64,000 nucleotides of DNA from positions 1 through 64,000 of the forward strand of contig JAGRNR010000012.1 of the NCBI GenBank assembly GCA_020440645.1, in the 5' to 3' direction. Positions 56,745-64,000 of this stretch are shown here, piece by piece. This DNA is from JAHEFU01 sp020440645 (GTDB lineage Bacteria; 4484-113; JAFGCY01). The notes under the pieces are model-generated. The model searched no databases. It was not told the DNA's origin and worked only from the letters and a program-made list of their open reading frames with translations. How positions within the stretch are numbered: position 1 is the stretch's first letter; the number at the start of each line of letters is the position of its first letter. Both the position numbers and the translations under genes were made by a program.

Positions 56745-59700
56745 TTACAGGTAGTCAACCAGCAGCTGGTAGCGCAGGTCAACGAAGCCGTCCACCTTTA
56801 CGAAGTAGGTCTCGCCGGCCTTTACGTTCCAGCGCATGGTCTGCGAGCTGCCATCCGGGGAAAACTTGCCAATGTTGACCAGTGTCGAAATGTTGCCTTC
56901 GAACAGTGATATGTCGTATTCAGCAGGGCTGTTCTCCTGGTGCATGCTCTGCAGCTCGATGTGGCCATCCGTCGGGGCAATGAACTTGTAGTAATCCGCC
57001 GTGTCCCGTCCGCCAGGCAGGTAGTCGTTGTCATAGTCGAGGTTGGCAGTCAGGTCTACGGGCAGTGTCAGCAGGGCAGCGCTTCCGGAGTTGTCATTCG
57101 GTTCGTTGCTGTCCTTGTCACTGTATACGGCGCTGTAGTCCAGCACGGCATCCGCATTGCTGATGGCAATGGTTGTCTTGCCGGATGGCGTGATGTTCCG
57201 GTTGGAGATCTGCCACTGGATTTCATAGCTGCCGTTGGGATAGTAGCCCAGCAGGTAGCTCGAGCCCGTGGCCTCGCGATACTCACCTGTAGTATGGTTC
57301 AGGATGTAGCCGCGCAGGTAGTTCTCCGACGGCTCGCCGTTATCCAGGCTGCCGCTGATGCTGTAGACATTGAAGCCGGCCTTGTTGATCTGCAGCGAGT
57401 AGTCCAGGTCCACTGCATTGGCAACACTGACCTCGACGATGTAGTCTCCCGGGTCCGGGGTGCGATAGTAGAAGCTGTGGTCACCCCGGCCGATATGCTC
57501 GTAGATCACCTGCGAGCTGGGAGCCTTACTGAAGCGCAGGCGCACCAGGGCGTCGGGGCTGCTGCAGCCGAGCTGCACCACCAGTGATTCCGGCCCCTGC
57601 AGGCTGAACATGTAATAGTCATAATTGTCAGTTGAGGAGGAGCAGCTGGCCTCGACCTGGACCGGGAACTGCACTTCCGGCACATCGGCGAATACGTCAC
57701 TCGGCTCCAGCTTATCCGTGCTTGGCGTCGCCGTTGGCGTGAGCTGGATATCCTGTGTGCCGAATTCCACCCATTCATACTCCGGATCGAACTGCATGCC
57801 ATGCCGCTGGTGGTGTACGAGTACTCTCTCACCGGGGCGGAACTTATCCTCCACTTCCGCCAGGCCGGCAAAGCAGTATTCCAGATTCATGATGCTTGCA
57901 TCCGCCGTGATGTAGCTGAATTTCACGTCTTCAAGCGGCACACCCTTGTACTCATAGTAGGCAGACAGCGAAAGTGGGTCGTACTCCTCGATCCAGATTT
58001 CGTAGGGCATCAGGTTGCCATCCATGTTGAGTGTCAGGAAGTACTCCTGAGCGGGCAGTGCCACCTGGCTGCGCCCGTCAATCTGGAAGATGCTGTCTGC
58101 CAGCAGGGTGTAATTGTTGCCCAGCGAATCACGTAGTTCCAGACCTCCACTGTCGATGAATCGCAGCGGTCCGTTCTGCGGGAAACGCACCTGCACGAAG
58201 AGGTGCTTGTTGCCGGAACTCTCGAACCGGAAGACATCATACTCATCATTAGTGAGGGACTCGCCACCGATCCAGCCGGTGATCGGTGCTGACAGCGGCA
58301 GCACGAGCTGGGTGGCATTGCTGTTGTCATTGTTGGGTTCCATCGGGTCATCGGGAGCAACGGCGCTGACGTTGAAGTCCAGGTTGAACAGGTCCCCTGT
58401 GGAGAAATCATGCTGGGCCTGCGGGGGCTCAAAGCTGTAAAGCGGGTCCAGCGGCACGATCGTTGCCGGCAGTGGAGCAACGTACTGCATGCTGACGTAA
58501 CCGTTTCCTGAGCTGTACAGCGTACATGTCGCATCAGGCAAGCGCAGCTCAATTCGTGAGGACCGGAGTGATTCGAATATTCCGTCATCTCCATCCCCGG
58601 GATCGCCGGTATCCTCGATGTAGCAGCCGAAACCACTGGTCTGCCCCGGCTTGATGCTGAGGCTGTACTGTCCCGCTCCGGCTTCACAGCCCACACTGAC
58701 ATAGTAAGTACCGGGCCGCTGGAAGTAATAGCCAACCCAGGTTGCACCACTCAGCACGGTGAAGTCACTTGCTACGCGATTGGCGCTTTCATCGTTCTGG
58801 AGCTTGATGTCCGGGAACAGGATGCTGTCATCGCCGATGAACTCGAGGTAATACCAGCCCTCCTGGGGGACTTCAAAGCTGTAGTAGTCCACCGGGTCAT
58901 CCAGGATGCCGAGGCTGGCTCCGGTGAGCGGGCCACTGCCCATGTCCGAGGCGTTGGCAAAGAAGTCATTGGGTTCAAACTCGTCGCTGCCCACGAGCCC
59001 GCTCACACGGGGATTGCCCCGCAGCACCAGGCCGCTGGTATCTGCGTCAGCGACTGTGACATTCGTGGCCGCCGGGAAGAACTCATGCCCGGCAAGCGTT
59101 GCCATCACGGCCCAGTTGCCATTCGGGATGCCCGCCAGGCTGAAGCTGCCATCAGCGGCACTGAAGACCTGCTGGGGATCCGCCAGGTTGGTCGTCACCA
59201 GCACGCCCTCCAGCGGCCGGTCCTGCATGTCCAGCACGACACCACTTACGTTGTAGCGCTGCAGGTACTCAATGCTGACGCTGCCCACGCTCAGTGCCTT
59301 GTCCGTGTCGCTCAGGACCGCCACGTAGATGTAGCCGGCGGCTGAGCTGTGCTGGCCAGGGCTGCCCGCCAGGTCGGTCTCAAAACCGCTGCCGTCCTCC
59401 TTGCCTCCGCGCCAGTCCCAGCGGCCGCTGGAATAGTCGGCCACCGCGACCCAGTAGCGCGCACCGGCTTCTGCGCTGTCGATCGTGACACTGACTGTGC
59501 CGATGCTGTCCTGCGGAGTGCCGAGGAAGCGCCAGATCGCATATTCACTGGTGCCGGCCAGCGGGTTGTAGTCGGCGGCAGTGGAACCGGCTGTGACATT
59601 GCCGCTGGCTTCATTGAAGCTGGCTCCGGCGAGGCTCAGGCTTGAGACCGCCGGAACCCTGCTGTCTGGCTGGCCGTCATCAACCGGCAGGGCAGCCTGG

Positions 59701-59846
59701 AAGATCTCAGTGCCGGCGGATTGTGACTCGACCGCTACCGGAAGCAGCCTGGCTTCCACCGTGGGGCTGTCAGTTCCCTGGCCCGATCCCCCGCATGCCG
59801 GCAGAATGCAGCAGGCAAGCAGCAAAGATGCAAGAGTTGTGCGCAT
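56745..59846 (-). CDS. Large EPND/PPC-repeat lipoprotein, paralogue 4
   Basis: A 1,033-residue lipoprotein (lipobox CCILPAC). N-terminal domain: YWVAVADYSSGRWDWRG and YIYVAVLSDTD. Sandwich: YNVSGVVLDMQDRPLEGVLVT. Modules start EPNDFFANAS, EPNNDNSNAT, EPSDVFADVP and EPNDNSGSAA; the third has Ser for Asn. The acidic loop is PGDGDDGIFESL. AAGAGGT lies seven bases before the start, and a TAGAAT -10 candidate lies about 50 bases upstream (59895-59900). By motif it is closest to paralogue 2. Confidence 0.8.
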   Translation of the reverse strand: MRTTLASLLLACCILPACGGSGQGTDSPTVEARLLPVAVESQSAGTEIFQAALPVDDGQPDSRVPAVSSLSLAGASFNEASGNVTAGSTAADYNPLAGTSEYAIWRFLGTPQDSIGTVSVTIDSAEAGARYWVAVADYSSGRWDWRGGKEDGSGFETDLAGSPGQHSSAAGYIYVAVLSDTDKALSVGSVSIEYLQRYNVSGVVLDMQDRPLEGVLVTTNLADPQQVFSAADGSFSLAGIPNGNWAVMATLAGHEFFPAATNVTVADADTSGLVLRGNPRVSGLVGSDEFEPNDFFANASDMGSGPLTGASLGILDDPVDYYSFEVPQEGWYYLEFIGDDSILFPDIKLQNDESANRVASDFTVLSGATWVGYYFQRPGTYYVSVGCEAGAGQYSLSIKPGQTSGFGCYIEDTGDPGDGDDGIFESLRSSRIELRLPDATCTLYSSGNGYVSMQYVAPLPATIVPLDPLYSFEPPQAQHDFSTGDLFNLDFNVSAVAPDDPMEPNNDNSNATQLVLPLSAPITGWIGGESLTNDEYDVFRFESSGNKHLFVQVRFPQNGPLRFIDSGGLELRDSLGNNYTLLADSIFQIDGRSQVALPAQEYFLTLNMDGNLMPYEIWIEEYDPLSLSAYYEYKGVPLEDVKFSYITADASIMNLEYCFAGLAEVEDKFRPGERVLVHHQRHGMQFDPEYEWVEFGTQDIQLTPTATPSTDKLEPSDVFADVPEVQFPVQVEASCSSSTDNYDYYMFSLQGPESLVVQLGCSSPDALVRLRFSKAPSSQVIYEHIGRGDHSFYYRTPDPGDYIVEVSVANAVDLDYSLQINKAGFNVYSISGSLDNGEPSENYLRGYILNHTTGEYREATGSSYLLGYYPNGSYEIQWQISNRNITPSGKTTIAISNADAVLDYSAVYSDKDSNEPNDNSGSAALLTLPVDLTANLDYDNDYLPGGRDTADYYKFIAPTDGHIELQSMHQENSPAEYDISLFEGNISTLVNIGKFSPDGSSQTMRWNVKAGETYFVKVDGFVDLRYQLLVDYL

Positions 59847-59926
59847 CCGAAGTACCTCTTAATTCATCTGTGTGTAGTTTGTCCAGGGAAGATCATTCTA
59901 GCGAAAAACACGCCGGATTAACCCGC

Positions 59927-62900
59927 TCATGGCAGGAAGTCGCCGCTGACCACGTACCGCACATCCTCCGTTGACTGGATGTAGAGGTAGTAGGTCAGTC
60001 CGGACTTCACTTCATAGCCCAGCCGGCGGGATCCGTTCTGCGGGTTCAACCTGCCGAAGTTGACGATGTTGCCTATGTTTTCCTCGCTCAGTGAGACCGG
60101 AAACACCTCCAGTCCCCCGAACAGCGGCACCACCGTGATCTGGAAGAAGCCGTTCTGGGCTGGCGTGAACCTGTAGTAGTCCCGGTTGTCGCGGCCTCCC
60201 ACAAGCACGTCGTTGTCATAGTCCAGGCTGGCACTGAAGCTGAAGGGGATCGTCAGCACCGCACCGGTATTCGGCGAGTCATTCGGCTCCAGGTTGTCCT
60301 GGTCCACGTAAGTCGCAGTGAAGTCCTGCACCGCATCTGCACCGTTGATAGTGACGGTCACCGCGCCGGGCGGGGAGACGGTGTGGTTTGCGATGTACCA
60401 GCGGAGGTCGTAGTCACCGTCAGGGTAGGGGCCCAGTTGGTAGTTGCTCCCGCCGTTCGATTCATAGAGCTCGCCTGTGGTTTCGTTGACCAGCTGCGTA
60501 CCGCTGTAGCTTTCAGTTACACTGCCGTGGTCCAGCGTTCCGGTGATGTAGTGGACGGGCACAGAAGTCTCTATCTTCAGGTTGTAGGAAGTCTCGCCAG
60601 TGTTGGCGAGGATGGCGAAGGTGTAATCATCATCGTCTGGCAGTTCGAACCAGAAGGTGGAGCTGCCGCGGGACTTGTGGGACCCAAGCTGTGCGCTGCC
60701 GGAGGTCTTCTCCACCCAGCACTCCAGTTCCACATCAGTTTCGTCCGGGGTCAGCGTGAGCATCACCGGCCCGGCGCTCATGCCCTGAACTCCGTAGTAA
60801 TCAGCGTAGTCAGTCACGGCGCTGATATTGCCATTCACATCCACCGGAAAGCTGACGACGAAGGGGTCGCTTGCGAAGTCGTTCGGTTCCGTGGCATCAT
60901 CCGCCACGCTGATCGCCGGTTCGAGCAGGATGTCCGAGCCGTCGAACTGGACCCACTGCTCCGGCGGGTCAAAGCTCAGGCCGCGGTGCTTGTAGGAGAC
61001 GTGCAGCAGCTCCCCGTCCATGAACGGGTCGGAGTCGAAATCCAGCCCGGGGCTGTAGTAGTTGGTCGCGTACCGGTACCCGGATGGCACGATCTCATAG
61101 GAAACCCTGCCATAGTCCAGCTCCTTGCCATCCAGTGTGAAGTATACGGACAGCTTTCGTCGCGGGAACTGCAAGACTTCCAGTTCATAGGGGGTCAGTT
61201 CCCCGCTCCAGTAGATGTACAGGTAATAGCTGCCTGCAGGCAGGGGCTGCAGGGTACGCAGTTCTGAATACTGGCCGTGGCTGTAATCAAGGCAGAACAC
61301 CTGGCTGTCCATGTCGTCGAACAGGAACATGAAGGGGATCCCGCCTGCCTGGTTCTCCATTTCCGGCAGGTAGGCCCGCAGGGTCAGGTCCATCCCGTCT
61401 TGCACGTCAAAGCTGTAGAAGTCCTGCTCATCATTTAGGGTCAGGTCACGGCCGCCGATGTAGCCGGCATGCGGCTGAGCCATCGGCAATGTCAGCGGCA
61501 CGGCGGACAGCTTGTCATTGTTCGGCTCGTCGCTGTCAACAACTGTTGCCGCACTGAAGTTGAAGTCGACGCCGGACAGGTCCCCTGATGCGAAGTCATG
61601 CTGGATTGCCAGTGGGTCAAATGTATAGCGCTCTGAGTGTGGGGTGATCGTCGCCTCAAGCGGGGGCATGAAGCGGTGGTCGAGGTATCCGCCTGAACTG
61701 GGGATCTCGCAGCTGGAATCCCCAAAATCAACCGTGACGGCGCAGTTGCGCATCTCCTCAGCCAGCCCGTCATCACCATCCCCCGGAAGGCCCGTGTCAA
61801 TCAGCTGCATGTCCAGCGAATGGCAGCGGCCATCCAGCAGCTCCAGGCTGTAATGCCCGCCGCCACCCTCGCAGTAGACCTCGACGCGGTACTCGCCCGC
61901 CACCGGGAAGTAGTATCCGAGCCAGTTCGTGCCACGTACCACCTCATAGTCCCCGATGTAGTCGGAGAACAGGTCGGTCTGCAGGGAAAGGTGCGGGAAC
62001 AGGATGCTGTTGTCAGCATTGAGCTGCAGGTAGTGCCAGCCTGCCGTTGCCACCGGGAATGTGTAGCAGTCGTACTCATCGTCAAGGGCGCTGATCGTGG
62101 CATCCATCACCATCTCCGGGCCAAGTGGCTCTGCATTCTCCGCCCGGTCGTTGGGCTCGTACGAGTCGTCCGGGAAGCCGAAGCTGCGCGGGAAGCCCTG
62201 CAGCAGCAGACCGTTGACATCGCTGTCCGTGATGTCCACCATGGTCAGGTCCGGATCGAAGCCCCAGTTGCGCAGGGTTGCCATCACCGCCCAGCTGCCG
62301 GCCGGCAGGCCGTCAAGCCGGAAGCTGCCGTCCGCCGCGCTGAGCACCTGCTGCACATCTAGAAGGTTCGTTGACAGCAGCGCTCCCTCGATCGGGTTGC
62401 CGGACTTGTCCTGCACGAAGCCGCTCACGGAGTATCGCTGCAGGTACTGGACGCTAACGTTGGATACGCTCAACTGCGAGCCTGACTCCGCCAGCACGGC
62501 AACATAGTTGTAGCCCGCCGGTGAGCTGTACTGGCCGTTGCCACTGCCGGGCACGGCATCGAAGTCCGAGCCGTCCGTCACATCCCCGAGCCAGCTCCAG
62601 CGCCCGCTTGAATAGTCAGCCAGCGCTGTCCAGTAGCGTGTGCCGGGCTGGGCAGACTCAACGGTGACACTCACCATCCCAAGCGCATCATCAGGCGTGC
62701 CGCTGAAGCGCCAGATCGCGTACTCGCTGCCTGCCGCTACGGCATAGTCCGCCAGTTCGCCATTCACGCTGACATTCGTGGAGGCTTCATTGAAGCCACT
62801 GCCCGGAAGCTGGATCGTCGCCAGCGCCACCACCCGGGAGGGGTTGAAATGCCCTTCATCCGGCAGTCCGGCCCTGAAGATCTCCGTACCAGGCAGCTGC

Positions 62901-63010
62901 TCGGAGGGGCTGGTGCTGATTGCAGTGCGCCCGGTCTGGGGTTTATCTGATCCACAACCTGCAAGCAGAAGGCCGGTTGCCACTAGAAGGAGGATGAACT
63001 GACGGGTCAT
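59927..63010 (-). CDS. Large EPND/PPC-repeat lipoprotein, paralogue 5
   Basis: A 1,027-residue lipoprotein with lipobox LLLAGC. It is the most divergent of the five: N-terminal domain YWTALADYSSGRWSWLG; sandwich YSVSGFVQDKSGNPIEGALLS; modules EPNDRAENAE, EPNNDKLSAV, EPNDFASDPF and EPNDSPNTGA; acidic loop PGDGDDGLAEEM. The ribosome binding site is weak (AGGCACACGC). It is first in the series by transcription direction and may resemble the ancestral copy. Confidence 0.8.
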   Translation of the reverse strand: MTRQFILLLVATGLLLAGCGSDKPQTGRTAISTSPSEQLPGTEIFRAGLPDEGHFNPSRVVALATIQLPGSGFNEASTNVSVNGELADYAVAAGSEYAIWRFSGTPDDALGMVSVTVESAQPGTRYWTALADYSSGRWSWLGDVTDGSDFDAVPGSGNGQYSSPAGYNYVAVLAESGSQLSVSNVSVQYLQRYSVSGFVQDKSGNPIEGALLSTNLLDVQQVLSAADGSFRLDGLPAGSWAVMATLRNWGFDPDLTMVDITDSDVNGLLLQGFPRSFGFPDDSYEPNDRAENAEPLGPEMVMDATISALDDEYDCYTFPVATAGWHYLQLNADNSILFPHLSLQTDLFSDYIGDYEVVRGTNWLGYYFPVAGEYRVEVYCEGGGGHYSLELLDGRCHSLDMQLIDTGLPGDGDDGLAEEMRNCAVTVDFGDSSCEIPSSGGYLDHRFMPPLEATITPHSERYTFDPLAIQHDFASGDLSGVDFNFSAATVVDSDEPNNDKLSAVPLTLPMAQPHAGYIGGRDLTLNDEQDFYSFDVQDGMDLTLRAYLPEMENQAGGIPFMFLFDDMDSQVFCLDYSHGQYSELRTLQPLPAGSYYLYIYWSGELTPYELEVLQFPRRKLSVYFTLDGKELDYGRVSYEIVPSGYRYATNYYSPGLDFDSDPFMDGELLHVSYKHRGLSFDPPEQWVQFDGSDILLEPAISVADDATEPNDFASDPFVVSFPVDVNGNISAVTDYADYYGVQGMSAGPVMLTLTPDETDVELECWVEKTSGSAQLGSHKSRGSSTFWFELPDDDDYTFAILANTGETSYNLKIETSVPVHYITGTLDHGSVTESYSGTQLVNETTGELYESNGGSNYQLGPYPDGDYDLRWYIANHTVSPPGAVTVTINGADAVQDFTATYVDQDNLEPNDSPNTGAVLTIPFSFSASLDYDNDVLVGGRDNRDYYRFTPAQNGFFQITVVPLFGGLEVFPVSLSEENIGNIVNFGRLNPQNGSRRLGYEVKSGLTYYLYIQSTEDVRYVVSGDFLP

Positions 63011-63076
63011 GCGTGTGCCTGCTTCGAACTGAAATAATGCAGGGAGATTTTACCGCCAGTTAACCATGCTTTCGCA

Positions 63077-63769
63077 TCAATTGCCGGTATCGGGGGTCTG
63101 CTGGGCCTGTTCCTGCTGCTCGGCGGCCTTCTGGCGCTCCTCGAGGAAGTCCGGATGCCGCTCCTCCCATTCTGCCAGGTAGTTGTACGCCGCCTCACCG
63201 GTCGGCTTGTGCTCAATCACGACATTTGCCGTCATGCTGGATTCGCTGGAATTGTCCTGGGTAAACACCAGCTGCAGGTTGTCCTCGCTGCCCCAGATCC
63301 ACTGCGTACCGGGCAGGCGTTCCTCCACCGGCTCGCCGTACAGGTCCTCCAGGCGCTGGCGCCATTCATCGGCCTGTGGGGCGGAGATGCCCTCGATGCG
63401 GTCCACGATGATGTACAGCTGGTCACGGTAGAAGGACAGGGTCAGTGTGCGGCGCGGCATGCCCTCATCCTCGCGCTCGAACTCGATCACATGCGTCTGC
63501 ACATCGTCGTAGTCCTGCAGGCCGCGGAAGAAACCCTCGCCCCTGCCCTGCGGCGCGTTGTAGATCTGCGAGAGGTCCAGGGTGCTCATCCCGAGCTTCA
63601 GCCCGTCGTAATGCAGGAGCGCTCCCTCGGCCGGGATCACGTCCGCCGGCTGGAAGGCCGGGTTGGGCTTCGCGTTGCCAGTCTTGCTCTTCTCGCCTTC
63701 CTCGGGCTGGCGGCAGGCGGACAGTGTTGCCAGCATTGCCAGCATGCAGATCGTCAGCAGGATGCGCAT
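63077..63769 (-). CDS. Lipoprotein, unknown
   Basis: A 230-residue lipoprotein, LLTICMLAMLATLSAC as lipobox (cysteine about 19). An acidic/Lys-rich linker is followed by a domain with GLKLGMSTLDLSQIY, TLTLSFYRDQLYIIVDRI and TQWIWGSEDNLQLVFTQD, and a Gln/Glu-rich C-terminus (KAAEQQEQAQQTP). The start at 63769 is preferred because a TAGAAT box (63776-63781) lies six bases upstream; another ATG is at 63775. The box coincides with the stop codon of the preceding gene, so cotranscription is also possible. Confidence 0.72.
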   Translation of the reverse strand: MRILLTICMLAMLATLSACRQPEEGEKSKTGNAKPNPAFQPADVIPAEGALLHYDGLKLGMSTLDLSQIYNAPQGRGEGFFRGLQDYDDVQTHVIEFEREDEGMPRRTLTLSFYRDQLYIIVDRIEGISAPQADEWRQRLEDLYGEPVEERLPGTQWIWGSEDNLQLVFTQDNSSESSMTANVVIEHKPTGEAAYNYLAEWEERHPDFLEERQKAAEQQEQAQQTPDTGN

Positions 63770-63778
63770 CAGCATATT

Positions 63779-64000
63779 CTACCCGTCCTGCCCCGTGACG
63801 TCCTCGCCCGCCGTCGCCGTGCCGATCGCCATCCCGGCGCGCAGTTCCTCCAGCCAGCCGTCCACGAATTCCAGCTCATAGGCCGGGTGCCGCCAGTTGC
63901 CGGAATACTGCAGGCTGGTCGGGCCGGTCAGCTCGATGATGGTCTTGCCCTTCGGCAGTTCGGCATTGCCCTGCACCTCGCGCAGGTTGAGCTGCTGCTC
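63779..64000 (-). CDS. C-terminal part of a gene entering from the right edge
   Basis: An open frame of 73 codons reads from the right edge to a TAG at 63779-63781. The visible part (LNLREVQGNAELPKGKTIIE, HPAYELEFVDGWLEELRAGM) is beta-rich and looks like the end of a small soluble or lipoprotein domain. The start is outside the window. No family is recognised. It lies nine bases from the next gene. Confidence 0.55.
   Translation of the reverse strand, partial: EQQLNLREVQGNAELPKGKTIIELTGPTSLQYSGNWRHPAYELEFVDGWLEELRAGMAIGTATAGEDVTGQDG

Overview
The window is about 64 kb of GC-rich bacterial chromosome with no rRNA, tRNA, CRISPR array or transposase that I could see. Many lipoprotein signal peptides, a TPR protein with a probable C-terminal outer-membrane barrel, and flavin-dependent ThyX point to a diderm bacterium from an uncultured or little-studied lineage. 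EYSNEVWN glycosidase-like, PKD and EPND/PPC proteins recall Planctomycetota- or Armatimonadota-type genomes, but I cannot assign a phylum from sequence alone. Many genes have a TANNNT -10 box 6-9 bases before the start codon and no Shine-Dalgarno, which suggests frequent leaderless transcription.

Region 1 (1-9899, minus strand) is one long transcription unit. A good sigma70-type promoter (9872-9899) is followed by a GC hairpin, a 24-residue peptide gene with a near-perfect ribosome binding site, a second hairpin, a SAM methyltransferase, an ABC ATPase, thirteen tandem GNAT acetyltransferases and the start of an ABC-2 permease. The acetyltransferases therefore sit between the two halves of one exporter. 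Region 2 (10072-11492) holds a zinc anti-sigma factor, an ECF sigma factor and methylmalonyl-CoA epimerase.

Region 3 (11.5-23.4 kb, plus strand) looks like a secreted-polysaccharide locus: a TPR/barrel exporter-like protein, two PKD lipoproteins, an AlgI-like MBOAT acyltransferase with a small membrane partner, an SGNH hydrolase, a 34-residue membrane peptide and a GHL15-like glycosidase. Several of its intergenic regions carry TTTAAC/GTTAAC repeats with an 11-bp period, like operators of an OmpR/PhoB-type regulator.

Region 4 (23.5-36.7 kb) mixes single genes: a four-helix-bundle protein, an AIM24-like protein, an unknown protein built of three repeats, KBL with an acyl carrier protein, Ffh, Nudix, a monooxygenase, ThyX and a PepF-type peptidase. 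An AT-rich island (32.1-33.9 kb) here is bounded by an 18-bp direct repeat. Region 5 (36.8-44.0 kb, minus) is an ArsR-headed operon of SRPBCC and VOC proteins with DinB and TfoX-like genes; three products carry export signals. Region 6 (44.3-63.0 kb) has a glycosidase-like lipoprotein and five paralogous lipoproteins of about 1,030 residues, each with four EPND/PPC modules. Two more minus-strand genes run off the right edge.

The recurring theme is local paralogue expansion (13 GNAT, 10 SRPBCC/VOC, 5 large lipoproteins). Inverted arrays of imperfect heptamers lie in many intergenic gaps and often flank single, apparently acquired genes.
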